DNA of 64,000 bases. Origin: Undaria pinnatifida (taxonomy: Eukaryota; Sar; Phaeophyceae; Laminariales; Alariaceae). The position numbers were made by a program, and so were the translations under genes. The stretch spans positions 6,997,465-7,061,464 of the forward strand of contig JABAKD010000027.1 of the NCBI GenBank assembly GCA_012845835.1, given 5' to 3'. Below the pieces are notes generated by a model. The model saw only the letters and a program-made list of their open reading frames with translations. It was not told the DNA's origin and made no database searches. This document shows positions 1 to 11,655 of the stretch, in pieces (positions within the stretch are counted from its first letter, which is position 1; each line of letters opens with the position of its first letter).

Positions 1-144
1 ATCCCTAGTTTGTTTTATCCGAATTGCTAATTTTGATTGTTCGTTTTGAGTGCTCGTTTTGGTTGCTCATTGTGCGTGTTCGTCTCGTTTGGCCACTCGG
101 GCCAATGTACTCACACATCCGAATAGGGTGAGCACAATTCGACG

Positions 145-300
145 CGAGTCAACGAGGGAAGAAAATGCTGATTTTTCTCGCGATATAAATAAAGGCACGT
201 ACCATAGTGGGGAGGGGGAGGAGGGCCCACTATGTAACCCCGGATCTGAATTACTACTGGGAGAGAGCGCGAGGGTATAGTCGTAGAGCGAGGATAATAA
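145..300 (+). repeat. Dispersed repeat family F, copy 1
   Basis: The block reads from a CGAGTCAACGAGG-like start through a CTCGCGATA core to a GTGGGGAGGGGGAGG segment and a CCCCGGATCTGA segment. Related blocks lie near 13998-14095 (+), 25800-25975 (-) and 56750-56960 (-). The element type is unknown and no coding potential was seen. Confidence 0.7.
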
Positions 301-316
301 ATGGGATGAAGCAAAG

Positions 317-373
<57 letters not shown>
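317..373. repeat. (AAC)n microsatellite
   Basis: About 18 near-perfect CAA/AAC units lie directly after the family F block. (CAA)n tails also end family A elements elsewhere in the window, so this may be a retroposon tail. Confidence 0.95.
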
Positions 374-374
<1 letters not shown>

Positions 375-426
375 TCAACAACGGGGACCGCCAGTAGGGA
401 CAGCTCGCGCGGTCATTACCACGGAA

Positions 427-566
427 ACTGAAGGATACGCCAGCTAGCGCTGGATTGCGAACACAAATGACTTAAATTGTCACACGACATGTACGAAAAT
501 ACATGGAAATGTGTGGTAAACTCAAGGTTAACTTTCCCGACCCGCCAGAGGATAAAAACAAACATG
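427..566 (+). repeat. Dispersed repeat family B, copy 1
   Basis: It begins with the hairpin-forming CCAGCTAGCGCTGG and continues through a block ending ACGTGGAAGTGTGG-like and a GAGGATAAAAA end. Copies lie near 36085-36200 and 62694-62840, both on the plus strand. The copy at 36085 runs straight into the conserved hairpin module described in the findings. Confidence 0.75.
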
Positions 567-628
567 AGTTGTTCATCTTGATTGTTTGTCTTACGTTGTT
601 ATACATGCTTTTCATACTGAAAAAAAAA

Positions 629-800
629 ACGTGAGCTGTGAGTGAGATCGAGAATTACGTCGAAAAATCTTCTTGTTATCTCGAGCGGCGTGTTGTCAGC
701 CGCTGTAAGATCAAGGATTCCGTCGAAAACACATACGCGTCGCGAGCTGCGTGTCGTCAGCTGCGAAATCGACGATTTTCATCAAACCACACCTTCGCAA
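629..800 (+). repeat. Three diverged tandem copies of the hairpin-like module
   Basis: Three units of about 55-60 bp each start TCAGC/GAGCTG and carry a GATCGA...GTCGAAAA core. They resemble the CAGCTGTGAG module found a dozen times elsewhere in the window, but they are too diverged to fold convincingly by eye. Confidence 0.45.
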
Positions 801-870
801 TCCGTGTGCTTCTCTTGTCTTGGTCTTTCTTCTGACTACGTCGGGTCGGTTGTTCGCCTCCATCAAAAAG

Positions 871-1260
871 GTTGTCGGCACGAGCGAGGCAAGCGGCGAC
901 GACAAGCCAGAGAAAATCGAGATAAAAGACGGCCCCGGCGGCATTTTCAGCAGCAGCAACGCTAGCGTTAACGGTGGTAAACGTTCGGAGAACAGCGCCA
1001 ATTCTTCCTCCGGCTCGAGAACCCTTTCTGCCAATGGGCCATCTCCGGAGGGCGCGATAATCAATGCTGGGTCGGTAGCAGATACTGTTGTCGGTGGTGG
1101 TGGTGGTGGTGGTGGTGTTAGGAGTACTTTTGGTGATGTTGGCCGAGGTGGGGGGGGGGCTGGGGGGAATAGTGGTGGTGGTGGTAGTGGTGGTGGCGGA
1201 GCGAACGCCCAAGACATGGGAGAAACATCCAGCGATAGCGATGAGGAAGGCGAAGACTAG
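871..1260 (+). CDS. Candidate terminal exon, Gly/Ser-rich acidic-tailed protein
   Basis: An open frame follows a possible acceptor (CATCAAAAAG, cut before GTT) and runs about 129 codons to TAG. The reading is rich in Gly and Ser, with a run of eight Gly and a later GGGGSGGGG stretch. It ends in the acidic tail SSDSDEEGED. GC-rich third positions and the charged tail argue for real coding. If real, it is the last exon of a gene that starts left of the window. The family is not recognised, and GGT microsatellites alone could keep this frame open by chance, so confidence is low. Confidence 0.3.
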   Translation, partial: VVGTSEASGDDKPEKIEIKDGPGGIFSSSNASVNGGKRSENSANSSSGSRTLSANGPSPEGAIINAGSVADTVVGGGGGGGGVRSTFGDVGRGGGGAGGNSGGGGSGGGGANAQDMGETSSDSDEEGED

Positions 1261-2264
1261 GGTAGGCAGGAGTCCGCCAGCGGTCAAAAGCACCGTTACT
1301 AATATTTGCAGTGTAATTTTCGTCTTGTTCCCGTTTTTGCTGTGGCCGTCCTAATGGTAGCCCCGAATTTCGATTGATACAATCGCGTGGAACCAGGGTC
1401 CTTGGAGGACCCTCGCTGTAGTGTTAGGGTGTTTGCGAGATACCCAATTTGGTTGGGTAGGGTGTTTGCGAGATACCCAATTTGGTTGAGTAGGGTGTTT
1501 GCGAGCAAAGTGTTAGCGAGATACCAAATTTGGTTGGGTCAAGAAAACATTGGGACCCAATGAACATCAATATAAAACCCAAGGCGAACCCAACGCAAAT
1601 ATACATGGGTAATGACCGTGGATAAACAGGGCCTAAAAGGCACCTCTAATCTAGTTTTTCTTGGATTGGGTTGTTGGCCTTGGGTGGTAGCGTTGGTTAG
1701 TTTCATGTGTTTTTCAACCAAAAAATATGTCTCGCAAACACCCTCCTCGCAGTGTCGTTCCCTTTTTTTGCTGAGCGGCGGCGTTCTGATGGAAATTTGG
1801 TGCATAAAGTCGCACAAAATCAGGGTCCTTTGGTAGGCCCTGCCGGCGGCTAGTTACGTACCGAGGTTCGGTTTGGAGGTCTCACGTGCGGGTGGGATCG
1901 GGTCTGGTTGGGATCAGGATGCCAAGTGGGAGCAGGTTCGGTTAAAAAAACGTCGACCCAGGGGAGCACAAAAAACACAAACTTGACACACACGTTTTTT
2001 TTAAGGAGTCAGACAGAAGGGGGGGGGGGGGGGGGGGGGGTTAACTAAAACCAAGAAAAAAAAGTTGAAAAACAAACGCCATGTTCTTGATAGTCACAGA
2101 AATGCTCACGCCGCTCCGTTTCTCCCCCCCCGTTTTGACCGTTGTAAGAGTGTGGCTGCACGTTTTCTCGTTTTTTTTATATACTCCCCTTGTCGACCAG
2201 GGACATAGGCAGCACTTTTTGGCCATTCTTTTTGTTCTTCGGAACGAAGAGGCAGCGCTCCTTC
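1261..2264. other. Gene-free stretch with short repeats
   Basis: It contains a 34-bp tandem repeat (GTAGGGTGTTTGCGAG...) of about three copies at 1424-1531 and a run of about 22 G at 2019-2040. No conserved reading frame was seen on either strand. Confidence 0.7.
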
Positions 2265-2362
2265 ACCCCTTTAGAGCCCCCAAAATCCCTCCCTTTGCTA
2301 GCTCCAAGTACACATTTGTAAAAAAAAGGGTTTCCAGTAGTAGTGAAGGCGTTATTAACCCA
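2265..2362 (+). repeat. Family H fragment
   Basis: The block CCCCAAAATCCCTCCC...CTCCAAGTA...GGGTTTCCAGTAGT is related to sequences at 14285-14400 and to the complete 93-bp copy at 40583-40675, which has TAACCCCTT/AAGGGGTTA ends. Confidence 0.6.
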
Positions 2363-2369
2363 CAACCGT

Positions 2370-3017
2370 CGGAAGAGCCATCCCACGGTAGGTGTGCTGT
2401 GCAGCATCAGTCCCTGAGCTCCTCACGATGAGGAGCTCAATGCCTCACTCGAAAAATAATTTCGACCGGCGCATTCATTCGTTCTCGCACAACCCGACCA
2501 AGCTTCGATGCCTTAGTCCTAAGGCAATATATGTGTACTCGTGAAATTACTTGACTAAAGACTAACCGATAGTTCCTGACATGAAGAGGAGCTCAATCGC
2601 CCCAAGGGACCTTTTGGCCCAATCATACAACTGCAACCCCTACACGGTGGCATGAGTCGAAAATTTCCTTTCTTTTTTTTTGTGAAAGAGATATGATTTT
2701 GCATTTGTATAACTTGGGCCACGGGTTTTGTGCACAAATCGGATTTGCACTCTCAGTTTGACTCATTTTTTTGTTTTTTGAGTCATCTCACGGTCGTAGC
2801 CCTAGGGGTTGCGCTTTTTGCGCCAAAAAGTCCCCGAGCGACTGAGCTCCTCATTTGAGGAGCTGCCGGGGTCAATGAAGAAATATAGCTTGGTCGGGTT
2901 GTGCGAGAACGAACGCCTTTAAGTCATTTTTCGGGGTGGGATATTGAGTTCCTCATGTGAGGAGCTCATGGACTTTCTGCTGCAACCCTACCGTGGGATG
3001 GCTCTTTTCGAAGAGCT
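2370..3017. mobile_element. Foldback element with about 135-bp inverted arms
   Basis: The left arm (about 2370-2504) and right arm (about 2884-3017) are inverted copies, including an exact inverted match around TTCTCGCACAACCCGACCAA. Each arm also carries an internal palindrome of the type GAGCTCCTCA...TGAGGAGCTC (for example 2414-2439 and 2948-2970). The middle has no open frame, which fits a non-autonomous MITE or foldback transposon. Confidence 0.8.
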
Positions 3018-4439
3018 CCCCAATTGAGGCAGCTCCGGAAAAAAATAAAATAATGCGCACCTCTCGCTACCGTAGCGTGTGTCAGGCTTGTGTCTACGAA
3101 TAGTGTCCTGTGAAACCTAGCCCCCAGCTTGTCATAGCCTCCCCTCCTGGGAAATTCGAAAACCCCGGGAAACGTCTCGCCTCCCGAGGAAACTTATACT
3201 GGAGTATGTGTTATGTGTTGTTACCCTTTCGTGTGGAGAAACCCCGCTGCGTACAGCCTCACCTTCTGGTAAATTTAGTCGTGTTCAACACCACTAACTT
3301 GAACGTCTGATTGGCCGAGGCTGGCATTTCGGCCACCGGCGTGTCCTTGCCCCCCCCCCCCCCCCCCTCGCAAATCAACGCGCGATCGGCCCATCCATGC
3401 CGACCCCGAGCGCCCCAAGGGGTTGGTTTGTAAGCAACAGCTTCCGGGGGGACCGATGAAGCTTTTTTTTTAGTCATTTGACGAAGTCCTCCCAACGTTT
3501 TTGTTATCCCCCGGACAAAAATTATACTCAATCAAACTTAATCGCTGTTCCCGGGGAGACAACACAATAAAATCGGTGTCGCCCCGGGAGGACAACACAA
3601 GTAATTCTGCGGTATTCTATTCCACGCCCCACTGGCTTTGGTCGTGTTGTCGAGACCTGACATCGCGGGGTATTGCCGAGCGAGGTACGCGGCGGCGAGG
3701 AAGTGTGCTACACACGCGTCTGTGGCGGAGGTATGTCAAAAATATTGTGTTTGTTCGTTTCGGAACAACAACACTCCCGGGATTTTTGTCCCCGAGGGGA
3801 CTCTTTTTTTTTTAACGAAGTCCCCCTTTCCTCTTTGTTCTCCCCCACGGGGGGGGACAAAGTTTTACTCAAAAATACTATTGATAGTTCACCCCTAATG
3901 AGACAACGCTATTAAACCCTCTCATATATGAGATGGCATGTGGCGTGTATCAGCTCTATAGCTGGAGTACGCTCGTAGGCTCGCTTTCGGATGACCCGAT
4001 GAAGACACAGCCTAAATATGATTTGAGGCAAACGAAGGCCACGGTTAGGTGAGCCTGTAAGAGCAGAGAACCCCAGCAGACAAGATGTTGTTTGGCGACC
4101 CCAGGCCGATATGTTGATTGACGATTAATTTGCTCAGCAGATGAGAGCTAATGGTGAGCAAAGAGGAGTGAGCACATGTGGGCGATGCGCCTATGTGGGT
4201 GTGGGCGATGCGCCTATGTGGGTGTGGGCGATGCGCCTGTCTGTGCGTCGCTCGTAGCTCAAAGACAAGGACCCTCAAAATCAGTTGCAAACCAAAATAA
4301 AAGACCCTTGATATGGACCCTCGAACAACGGTACTACTAACCCATATCATTCCAGGGGTACGGATGAAAAACAAAAAAAAACAAGCTATGATCCCAAGAA
4401 TCAAAATACCCCAATGAGATCCTACAACCTTGTTATTTA
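3018..4439. other. Gene-free stretch
   Basis: Nothing codes convincingly here. A C-tract lies near 3351-3367 and a 23-bp direct repeat (GTGGGCGATGCGCCTATGTG...) of about three copies lies at 4177-4240. Confidence 0.7.
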
Positions 4440-4558
4440 ACAACTCGGCTGGCGGCCGATTTTCCCGACGATTTTGGGTTAATAAGGAGCCCCGTCATAT
4501 TCAGAAAGTATTTCAGAAAAAAAAGTGCGAGGTACCTCGATCGTAGCACGAACGCGTC
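4440..4558. mobile_element. MITE family M fragment (right end)
   Basis: It contains the family core CCGACGATTTTGGGTTAA and ends in a variant of the terminal repeat (CGATCGTAGCACGAACGCGTC, with an AA insertion). Complete relatives are at 44603-44867 and 7246-7708. Confidence 0.65.
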
Positions 4559-4924
4559 AATCATGGGACACGTTATACCCGCGTGGTACAATAAAGGCCA
4601 GAGCACTACTACTATTACCACCTTCTTCGTGTCGAATCTAGCAGACAGACCGGTTTCACTACTACTCTACTTTCACTGTAAATCCTTACTTTTCTCGAGA
4701 GTCTAGTTTCATTTTACACATGTGGAGTCATCATGCATAATTTTGCTCCCGAGTATTATCCCACCTTCTTCATTTCGGATCTAGCAGACGGACGGACCGG
4801 TTTTGCTATGTAGTCCTTTCTTTTCTCGAGAGTCTAGCTTCATCTACACATCATCATATTATGCATAATTTGGATCCGAGTGTTGTCGCGCGCTGCAGGT
4901 CGACACGATAAAAACGTACTATCC

Positions 4925-5700
4925 ACTGCTGTGCCAACCGAGCAACCAAAGACGCTTTGCTTGTGCATCTTGGAGATAAACGTTGAGTGTACACAATAGG
5001 GGCAGGGGCATAGGGGAGGGAGGGAATAAAACCGGAAAGGGGGGAAAGGGGGGGGGGGGGGGGGGGGGGGAGAGACGGGGGGGGGGGGGGCAGGAAGGGG
5101 TGATAATAATGGAGGGGGCTCCGAATAATATCATTTTATGACCAACGGTGCCAACCGAGAGCAGCAAGACACGCTTGCTTGCTCATCTTCGAGATAATTT
5201 TGAGTGTATTGAGTAAGGAAAGAGAAGAAAAAAAGGCGGGGAGGGCGGGGGGGGAGGGGTCCATGTAGATAGGATGGGGGGAATACAATAACGGAAGGGG
5301 GAGGGGGGGGGGGGGTGGAGGAGGGAGGGAATTAGGTGTCGGGGTGGGGGTAGGAGAAAGGAATAAAATGGGCGAGGGGGGGGGGGGGGGCAGCCCCGAA
5401 CAACAAAACACACGCTTGCTTGTTCATCTGCGGGATAGACGTCGAGTGTAGTATGTAACGAGGGCGGGAAGAAAAGGCGGCGCCGGAGAGTAGGGAAGAG
5501 GAAAGAGGGGGGAGAGGAGGTAAGATGGAAGGAATGAAACAGCGGAGAGTGAGGGGGGGAGGGAGGAGTGGGACGGAAGAATAAAAAGGAGGGGTTGGGG
5601 GGGGGGGGGGCAACCGAGCATCAAGACATCCCCCCCCCCCGCGTTGCCCATCTCTGAGTTGATCGTTCGCGTGTATGCAATAGGAACGAGGGGGGGAGTT
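4925..5700. repeat. Tandem array of about 230-bp G-rich units
   Basis: Four units start with CCAACCGAGCA-like sequence, contain GCTTGCTTGTTCATCT...GAGATA and end in long G/A-only tracts. Further diverged units sit near 6365-6640. The plus strand is almost pure purine over long stretches and contains many runs of ten or more G, so G-quadruplex and triplex potential is high. No gene is present. Confidence 0.8.
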
Positions 5701-5808
5701 AGAGGGGACAGGGAGACGAAAAGGACGGGGGTCAGTCAGGGGAGCACGCGGATCGGAATACCAGATGCCACATTCCTACAAAGATGAAAAAAAAACGCAA
5801 ACCAAATC

Positions 5809-6006
5809 GAAGCGTTAAGATTTCTGTACGAACCGAGAAGGTGCCGTTTTTTTCAACCATTTTTTTAGTAGGTTATATTTAACTTAGTGCACGCCCGTAC
5901 GTAGGCGTTGGGATTTCTAGAGCGTTAGGATTTCGGTACGAATCGAAAAGGTGACGTTTTTTCAACCATTTTTTTACTTGGTTTCATTTAACGTTTGTGC
6001 TCGCCC
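5809..6006 (+). repeat. Direct duplication, about 112-bp period
   Basis: Two copies of AGCGTTA(A/G)GATTTC(T/G)GTACGAA... followed by TTTTTTCAACCATTTTTTTA lie at about 5812-5895 and 5921-6006. Confidence 0.75.
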
Positions 6007-7245
6007 CCCCTGTATGGGCTCTCGAAAAAAGGAGTGTGGCGGTCGGAAAAAAAGAAGTACTCCCCTGAGGTACGAGGAGGGAGGGAATAACATGACCGGG
6101 GGGGGGGGGATAAAGAAGGGGGAAAAGGGGGGGGGGGGTCGGAGGGAGGGAGAAAATGTGTGGGGGGGGGGGGGGAGGGGGTCAAAAGGAGGGGGGGGAC
6201 CAGAGGGCGGGAGATAGTAACCTTCGAGAAAACCGTGGACTGTATTTCAAATCTTAGCCGACCATAGACCGATCTGCGAAATACTACTTTTGCCTCATAT
6301 CGAGTTTCATTTACACAGTAATTGCGCTCCAGTTAGTATCACTCGTACTACCTACCTACCGGGCAAACCTAGCAATCAGCCACGTATGCTTGCTCTTCTT
6401 CGAGATAGACGCTAAGCGCATGCAATAATAGGAGGTGGGGGGCGGGGGGTATGAAGGATGGAAGAGAAAAGGAGGGGGGGAGAGGGAAATATAAAGCAGC
6501 GATAAAATAAAAGGGGGGGAGATGGGAGGGAGTGAATACCATCGCGGCGGCTGGGGGGGGGGGGGGGGGAGGAGGTCGCACAGGGAGGGAGGGCGGGAGG
6601 TGTTCATCTTCAAGATACACGTTTTGACTGTATTTTTTAATTTCGCCGACGATAGATCGAGCTACCACCTCCTCCTCGCACTTCGTCAGCAGCCAGCAGC
6701 AGCAGTGAAAAAAAAACTCACCTCAATTGCTGTTGCTAAACACCTGCGGGGCGGGGTTCGAGATCGTCGCCTCAGTTATTATTTTGGGGAGAATGGTTGG
6801 ACTGAGTCTGAGTTTGGCGAGGCGCAACAGTTTCAAAAAAAGGTGAGCTTTTACAGCACTTGCTGAAGAGTACAAGGAGATGGCAGGTATTCAACCGCAC
6901 CAGCAATACAAACCGCGTCTTAAACTCCGACACCACACCTTTTCTTTTTTCTGGCGACCATTGCGAAGAAACGAAAGTGCCCAGATTTGTTCACTGCCCG
7001 CTTTTTCTCTCGATGGACGCTTGAGCTGCCGAGAAAAACAAAACCTATAAAAAACGGCTCAACACCCAGCTGCACATCATTCTATCTCGCCCAAACGAGA
7101 TCTCCCCACGCGATCATAGTCGATCTGCCATCTCCTTGTCATTCAATTCAGCCGCCGGCACCAAGCAGGGCAAATTGACACCAGAACCAAGATGGGTGGG
7201 TACACAGTAGGAGTCCCCCTCGTAAGAAAGGAATGCGATGGTGTG

Positions 7246-7708
7246 GCCCGTGCTACGATAGAGATGCACCACTTTTTTTCCGAGGTTTCCTCAATTCGTG
7301 AGCTGAAGACCTCTCGCCCCAAAAACTATTTTGGAGAAAAATGCAAGTTGACTACCGGATGAAAAATTCCTTTGTTTAATCAATGTACACAACGAAGAAC
7401 CATGCAAAAAAACTCCAAAATTTGTATAAAACTCACTTCGGGAGCTTCTTAATAAAGACCTCGCCCAAAAACTAATTTTGGAGAAAAAATACCGCCGACT
7501 AAAACTAATTTTGGAGAAAAAATACTGCCGACTACCCGAATGAAAAATCCCACTGTTTAATTTATGTACACAACGAGAACCACGCAATAAAAAAAAATGG
7601 CCTATTATTATTTTTTTTCCCCGACGATTTTGGGTCAAGAAGGAGCCGCGTCATTCGGAAACGTTTGCAGACGAAAAGTGATTGCTATTCCTCTATCGCT
7701 GTACGCCT
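7246..7708. mobile_element. MITE family M, long copy with internal duplication
   Basis: The left end GTGCTACGATAGAG and right end CCTCTATCGCTGTACGCC are imperfect terminal inverted repeats of the family defined at 44603-44867. The inside has the CCGACGATTTTGGGTCAAG core and two or three copies of a CCAAAAACTAATTTTGGAGA block, so a segment was duplicated after or during amplification. Confidence 0.75.
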
Positions 7709-7721
7709 CGTGTGCCAGACA

Positions 7722-8175
7722 GAGCAATATGACTGCCTTTGTAGAGGGAACCCCCGCCTTATTTTCATTTCAGTCCGGGTTATGAGTGCATTTCCCCAGT
7801 CGCGCCAAGCGATTTTGACCGCCTTATTTATATCGGGATACCGCCTTATATAGGGATACCGCCTTATGGAGGGACGGACCCCTACTGCCCGTATATCCGG
7901 TTGACCTGGTATCCCGCCGTTTCAGGGGGGGAGAGTGTTACAAGGCTTAGTCTGGGTGAGCTTTTGTTGGTTAACCTTTTTGCAAGTGGTAAACGGACTA
8001 TAATAATACCCCACTAATTTCTTAACAGTGGTGTGTTATATAGGGCAAATACGACCGCCTTATAGAGGGAACCCACCTTATTCAATCCGGGTCACGAATG
8101 CGATTACCCAGTCGCGCCAAGCGATCTTGACCGCCTTATATCGGGATAGCGCCTTACATAGTGATTCCGCCATAT
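7722..8175 (+). repeat. Direct repeat pair (7722-7870 and 8046-8175)
   Basis: Both copies share ATACGACCGCCTTATAGAGG-like starts, a CAGTCGCGCCAAGCGAT block and several GACCGCCTTATAT units. The spacing is about 325 bp. No coding is seen. Confidence 0.75.
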
Positions 8176-8369
8176 TGTGAGGGACAGACCTCCACCAGTA
8201 CCGCCACTTCTACCAGCGATTTTACAGGCTACCTTGAAAAATGGCTCAGCGTATATGCCCCGGGGTGTTCTTTGTTGGCCAACCATATAACAATCGAAAC
8301 CCATGGCGGCGGTGCTTTCGTTTCCGCGGAAAATGCAAAGCACAAAAAATAACGGCGGCTACTCCCCCG

Positions 8370-10370
8370 AGTGGCTCTGATCATTCAAAAAGAAAAACAA
8401 GGCCCCCACGCCGTAAATTTGGTCCCAGGCGCACCCCTGACTACAATAATAATAGTACTGCACTGTCGCCTCCCCTCAAACCCCGTCCAAGCAAGCCAAG
8501 ACACTTTCGAGGGAAAACCCAAGATGACACCAGCGAACCCCGCCACAAGCGCAGCAACTGTCGCTATCATACGTCAGTGACGAGCTACGTTCAGTGACAG
8601 AGGTTTGAATTTGTCGCCTCAGATCTCCCTCGAGAACGACCGCGCTCGATCGGGGGGGGGGTTAGGCGGAGGCGCGAAAGAACAGTAGCTAGTGTTATAG
8701 CAGCAGTAGGAGGCGATTGTTCCTACTGCTTGCAGCTGACGAGTAGAAGAAGGAAACGGTCTCGAGGGAGTGTGCGAGCCCGCCGATAAAGAAAAAAAAA
8801 AAAGAGAAACAGCAAAATAAAAAAATAAACCAAAATTACTTACTGCGCTGTTGCTTGCCTTGCGCCTCGCCCAAACCCATTATTTTCCACCGAAAAAAAA
8901 CATCACTCTCTGTTTCCAAGTGATTTGTCCCCAAAAACGCGGGTGGGTGCAGTTCTCAAGGGCTTACTTAACCTAGCTAGCCCCGAAAATCTCGGGAGAA
9001 AACTCAAGATAACAATAAATTAGGTAGGTATTCATTTGCAACTGTGCTGCTTGCTGGCTGCTGCTGCTGTTGACGGGTCTCTTGAGGACTTAACCTAGCT
9101 AGCCCCGACAATCTCAAGAGAAAACCCAAGAAAGATAAATTAGGTAGGTATTCCTTTACAACTGTACTGTTGTTATGTTGGCTGCTGCTCTTGACGGGGT
9201 GCAAGAAGGAGAGAGAGGTCTCGCAGAGTTTCGACCCCGACAAAAAAGAGCCGCAAAAATAACCAAAATCACCTACCTGCTGCCTGTTCAATTAGCGCTG
9301 ATATGCGATGGATGGATAAGCTCCCAACAGCCACACTAGGCTGTGAGCGAGGCACTGCAACACGCAGTGTGTAGAAGATAGTTTAAGGTGTCTTTATTAT
9401 GTCGGCCCGGAAAAAGGTAGACGAATGCAGGGGGAAAGGTGGAGTGGGTCATGTGGGTCAACTCTCCACAGCCCAGGAACAACCGCTCGTAGTCGAATAC
9501 CTAAACCTCCTCGCATAGGGTCTACTCGTACATACCCGTGGGACTGCTCGTGAGTGATACCACGAGACGATCCCTGTAACTTACCTCCGTGACACAACGT
9601 ATGTAACCGTAACTTATCGCTAGGCTGTTCGTTGAGACAAGCTATATCGAACACTGCCCGGTCACGCCCCCCCAACCGGTTGCCCGGACACTCTCGAGAG
9701 AAAACCCAACACGACAACCGCAAACCCCGCCACAAGCGCAGCCACTATCGCGAAGAAATAAAAATAGTAGGGAAAGCAATATCGGGTCGTACGACTAAAA
9801 CGAAGGCATGATAGTGACGGGGTTTGAGGTTGTCGGCTCAGATTTTCCTTGAGAGTGACTGGATAATAGGTCGGGGTTTGGGTGGGTGGGGGGGCGACAG
9901 GGCAGTGAGTGGCTTAAGTGCGTGGATGTTTGCTGCTTTTTTTTGGCTGCTGACGAGTGCAAGAAGAAGAGGTCTCGAGGGAGTTGTGAGCCAGCGAAAA
10001 GAACCCGATAAATAACTAAAATAAAAAAGGAACTGCTGTGCTGTTTGTTGCGCACCGTTCAAAAACTCGACAAAGTCCAGACACTCTCGTCGAGAAAAGT
10101 CAAAGACTGACGAACCGACCGCGAACCCCGCCATAAACGCAGCAACTGTCGCTACGCCAGTGACTGGGCTGGAGGTAATCGGCTCAGATTTTCCTTGAGA
10201 GTGACCGGGTAATAGGGCGGGATTTTGGGGGGGGGGCGACAGGGCAGTAATTAGTTGAGTATATTGGCACTGCTTTTGCTACTGACGAGGGCAAGAAAGA
10301 GAGGTCTCGATGGGGTTGTGAGCCCGAGAAAAAAATCGGAGAAAACGCCACACACAACAACCAATATATA
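8370..10370. repeat. Diverged tandem array, roughly 300-bp units
   Basis: The segments share CCCGCCACAAGCGCAGC, GAGGTTGTCGGCTCAGATTT-like, GGGGGGCGACAGGGCAGT and GAGGTCTCGAGGGAGTTGTG-like blocks in the same order. Copies start near 8470, 9660 and 10060. A shorter internal duplication (AACCTAGCTAGCCCCGA...) is at about 8970-9190. No gene is seen. Confidence 0.7.
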
Positions 10371-10731
10371 GGTCATTTTTTGTTTTTATTTTACACAGAG
10401 GGACAACAGCGCAGTAAAAGAAGTTATTTAACTCATCAACTTCCACTATCTGTTCGGTGTCAACGAGTAAAGGAAGGGACGCACGGGAGGGGGAGGTATC
10501 TCAATCGTAGAAAGGTTTCATTTTGACAAGATGAAATGAGATGTATGTACCTCGTCGCTGGTGTGCCGACATCATCATCACAAGGAGATCGCCAACAACA
10601 AAACAAACAGAGAAAACGAAAAATAGCTTCCCAACGGCGGGTGGGTAGGAAAAAGAAACCGGAAGGAAACGACCCGTTTCAATCCGGCGGGCTCATTGCT
10701 CTTATTAAAACAAAAATAGGAAAAAACGCCC

Positions 10732-11035
10732 CAGCTGTGAGATCGAAGTCTTCAAATTCGTCGAAAATCATCTTTGCAAGCTGTGTGTGATACTCCGATC
10801 GATCGCACGCATTACTGGGTGTGTGTCCTATAATAGTAAGGGTATGTATACAATTGCATAGTACAAAAACAGAAATACACTCCAGCTGTGAGACCGAAGA
10901 TTTTGTCGTAACTCGTCTTTGTAAGCTTTGTGTGATACTCCGAACGCGCGTACTACTGGGTGTGTGTCCTCATTAAGGATATAGGTCGGCGACTCCCCTT
11001 AAAACTACAGTGTAGCTTGTACCAGGGTCATTTAA
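10732..11035 (+). repeat. Two tandem copies of the hairpin-module element
   Basis: Modules at 10732-10783 and 10883-10928 (CAGCTGTGAG...GCAAGCTG type) are each followed by a GTGTGTGATACTCCGA block. The second is also followed by GTGTCCTCATTAAGGATATA and CTACAGTGTAGCTTGTACCA. The same order is found at 12961-13115 and, inverted, at 24475-24618. Confidence 0.8.
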
Positions 11036-11655
11036 ATATACACGAAGTATATATGTATACATAGTTCGGTGACTATTACTGTACCTGGTATTATTAATAG
11101 TAGTAGCGTGTAGCATCGTAGCAGCGATATCAGCACTCATTTGTCAGACCCTCAGGCTAGCAATTGTCGTCATCTGCCACACACTCTTTAGGCCGCGCCG
11201 AAACTAGCAACATCAGTATTACCTCTAACAGTACAAAGGAAGATGCAAGGGTCGTTCGTCCCCTTAACGTAACCTTTTAATGCCGCAAAAACGCTTACAT
11301 AACCGCAAGCAACATCTCACACAAAGGTAATAAGTACCAGGGTCAGCGGTTTGTCCCCAAAACTTAAGCGGGGCTCCAAAGGAGGGACAAAAAGCAAAGC
11401 CATGAGTCGGCAACGAATTCCCGTAAGTAAAAAAAAAAATCTGCAAAACAATAAAATAAAAAGGAGGGAAAGCAAAGCCGTGGGCGATGAATTAATCCCG
11501 CCAAAAAAGGCCCTTTCAGAGCCCCCAAGCCCCTCCCTAAACTAAATCCAAGTATTTTTTGTCCCCAAAACGGGTTTAAAAGGGATCAAGAAGAACGATA
11601 GTATTGTAGTGTGTGTTCTTCTCATTAAACTGATATTTCCACCCATCTATTGTAA
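11036..11655. other. Gene-free stretch
   Basis: No conserved frame was found. Weak family H-like blocks (GCCCCCAAGCCCCTCCCTAAA) lie near 11355-11600. Confidence 0.6.

Noticed and set aside
10732-10790. Hammerhead ribozyme in the CAGCTGTGAG module
   Set aside because: CTGTGAG...CGAAA resembles the hammerhead core CUGANGA...GAAA, but one core base is missing. GAAA is replaced by AATA in the copies at 36207 and 50241, and the flanking stems pair in a different order.
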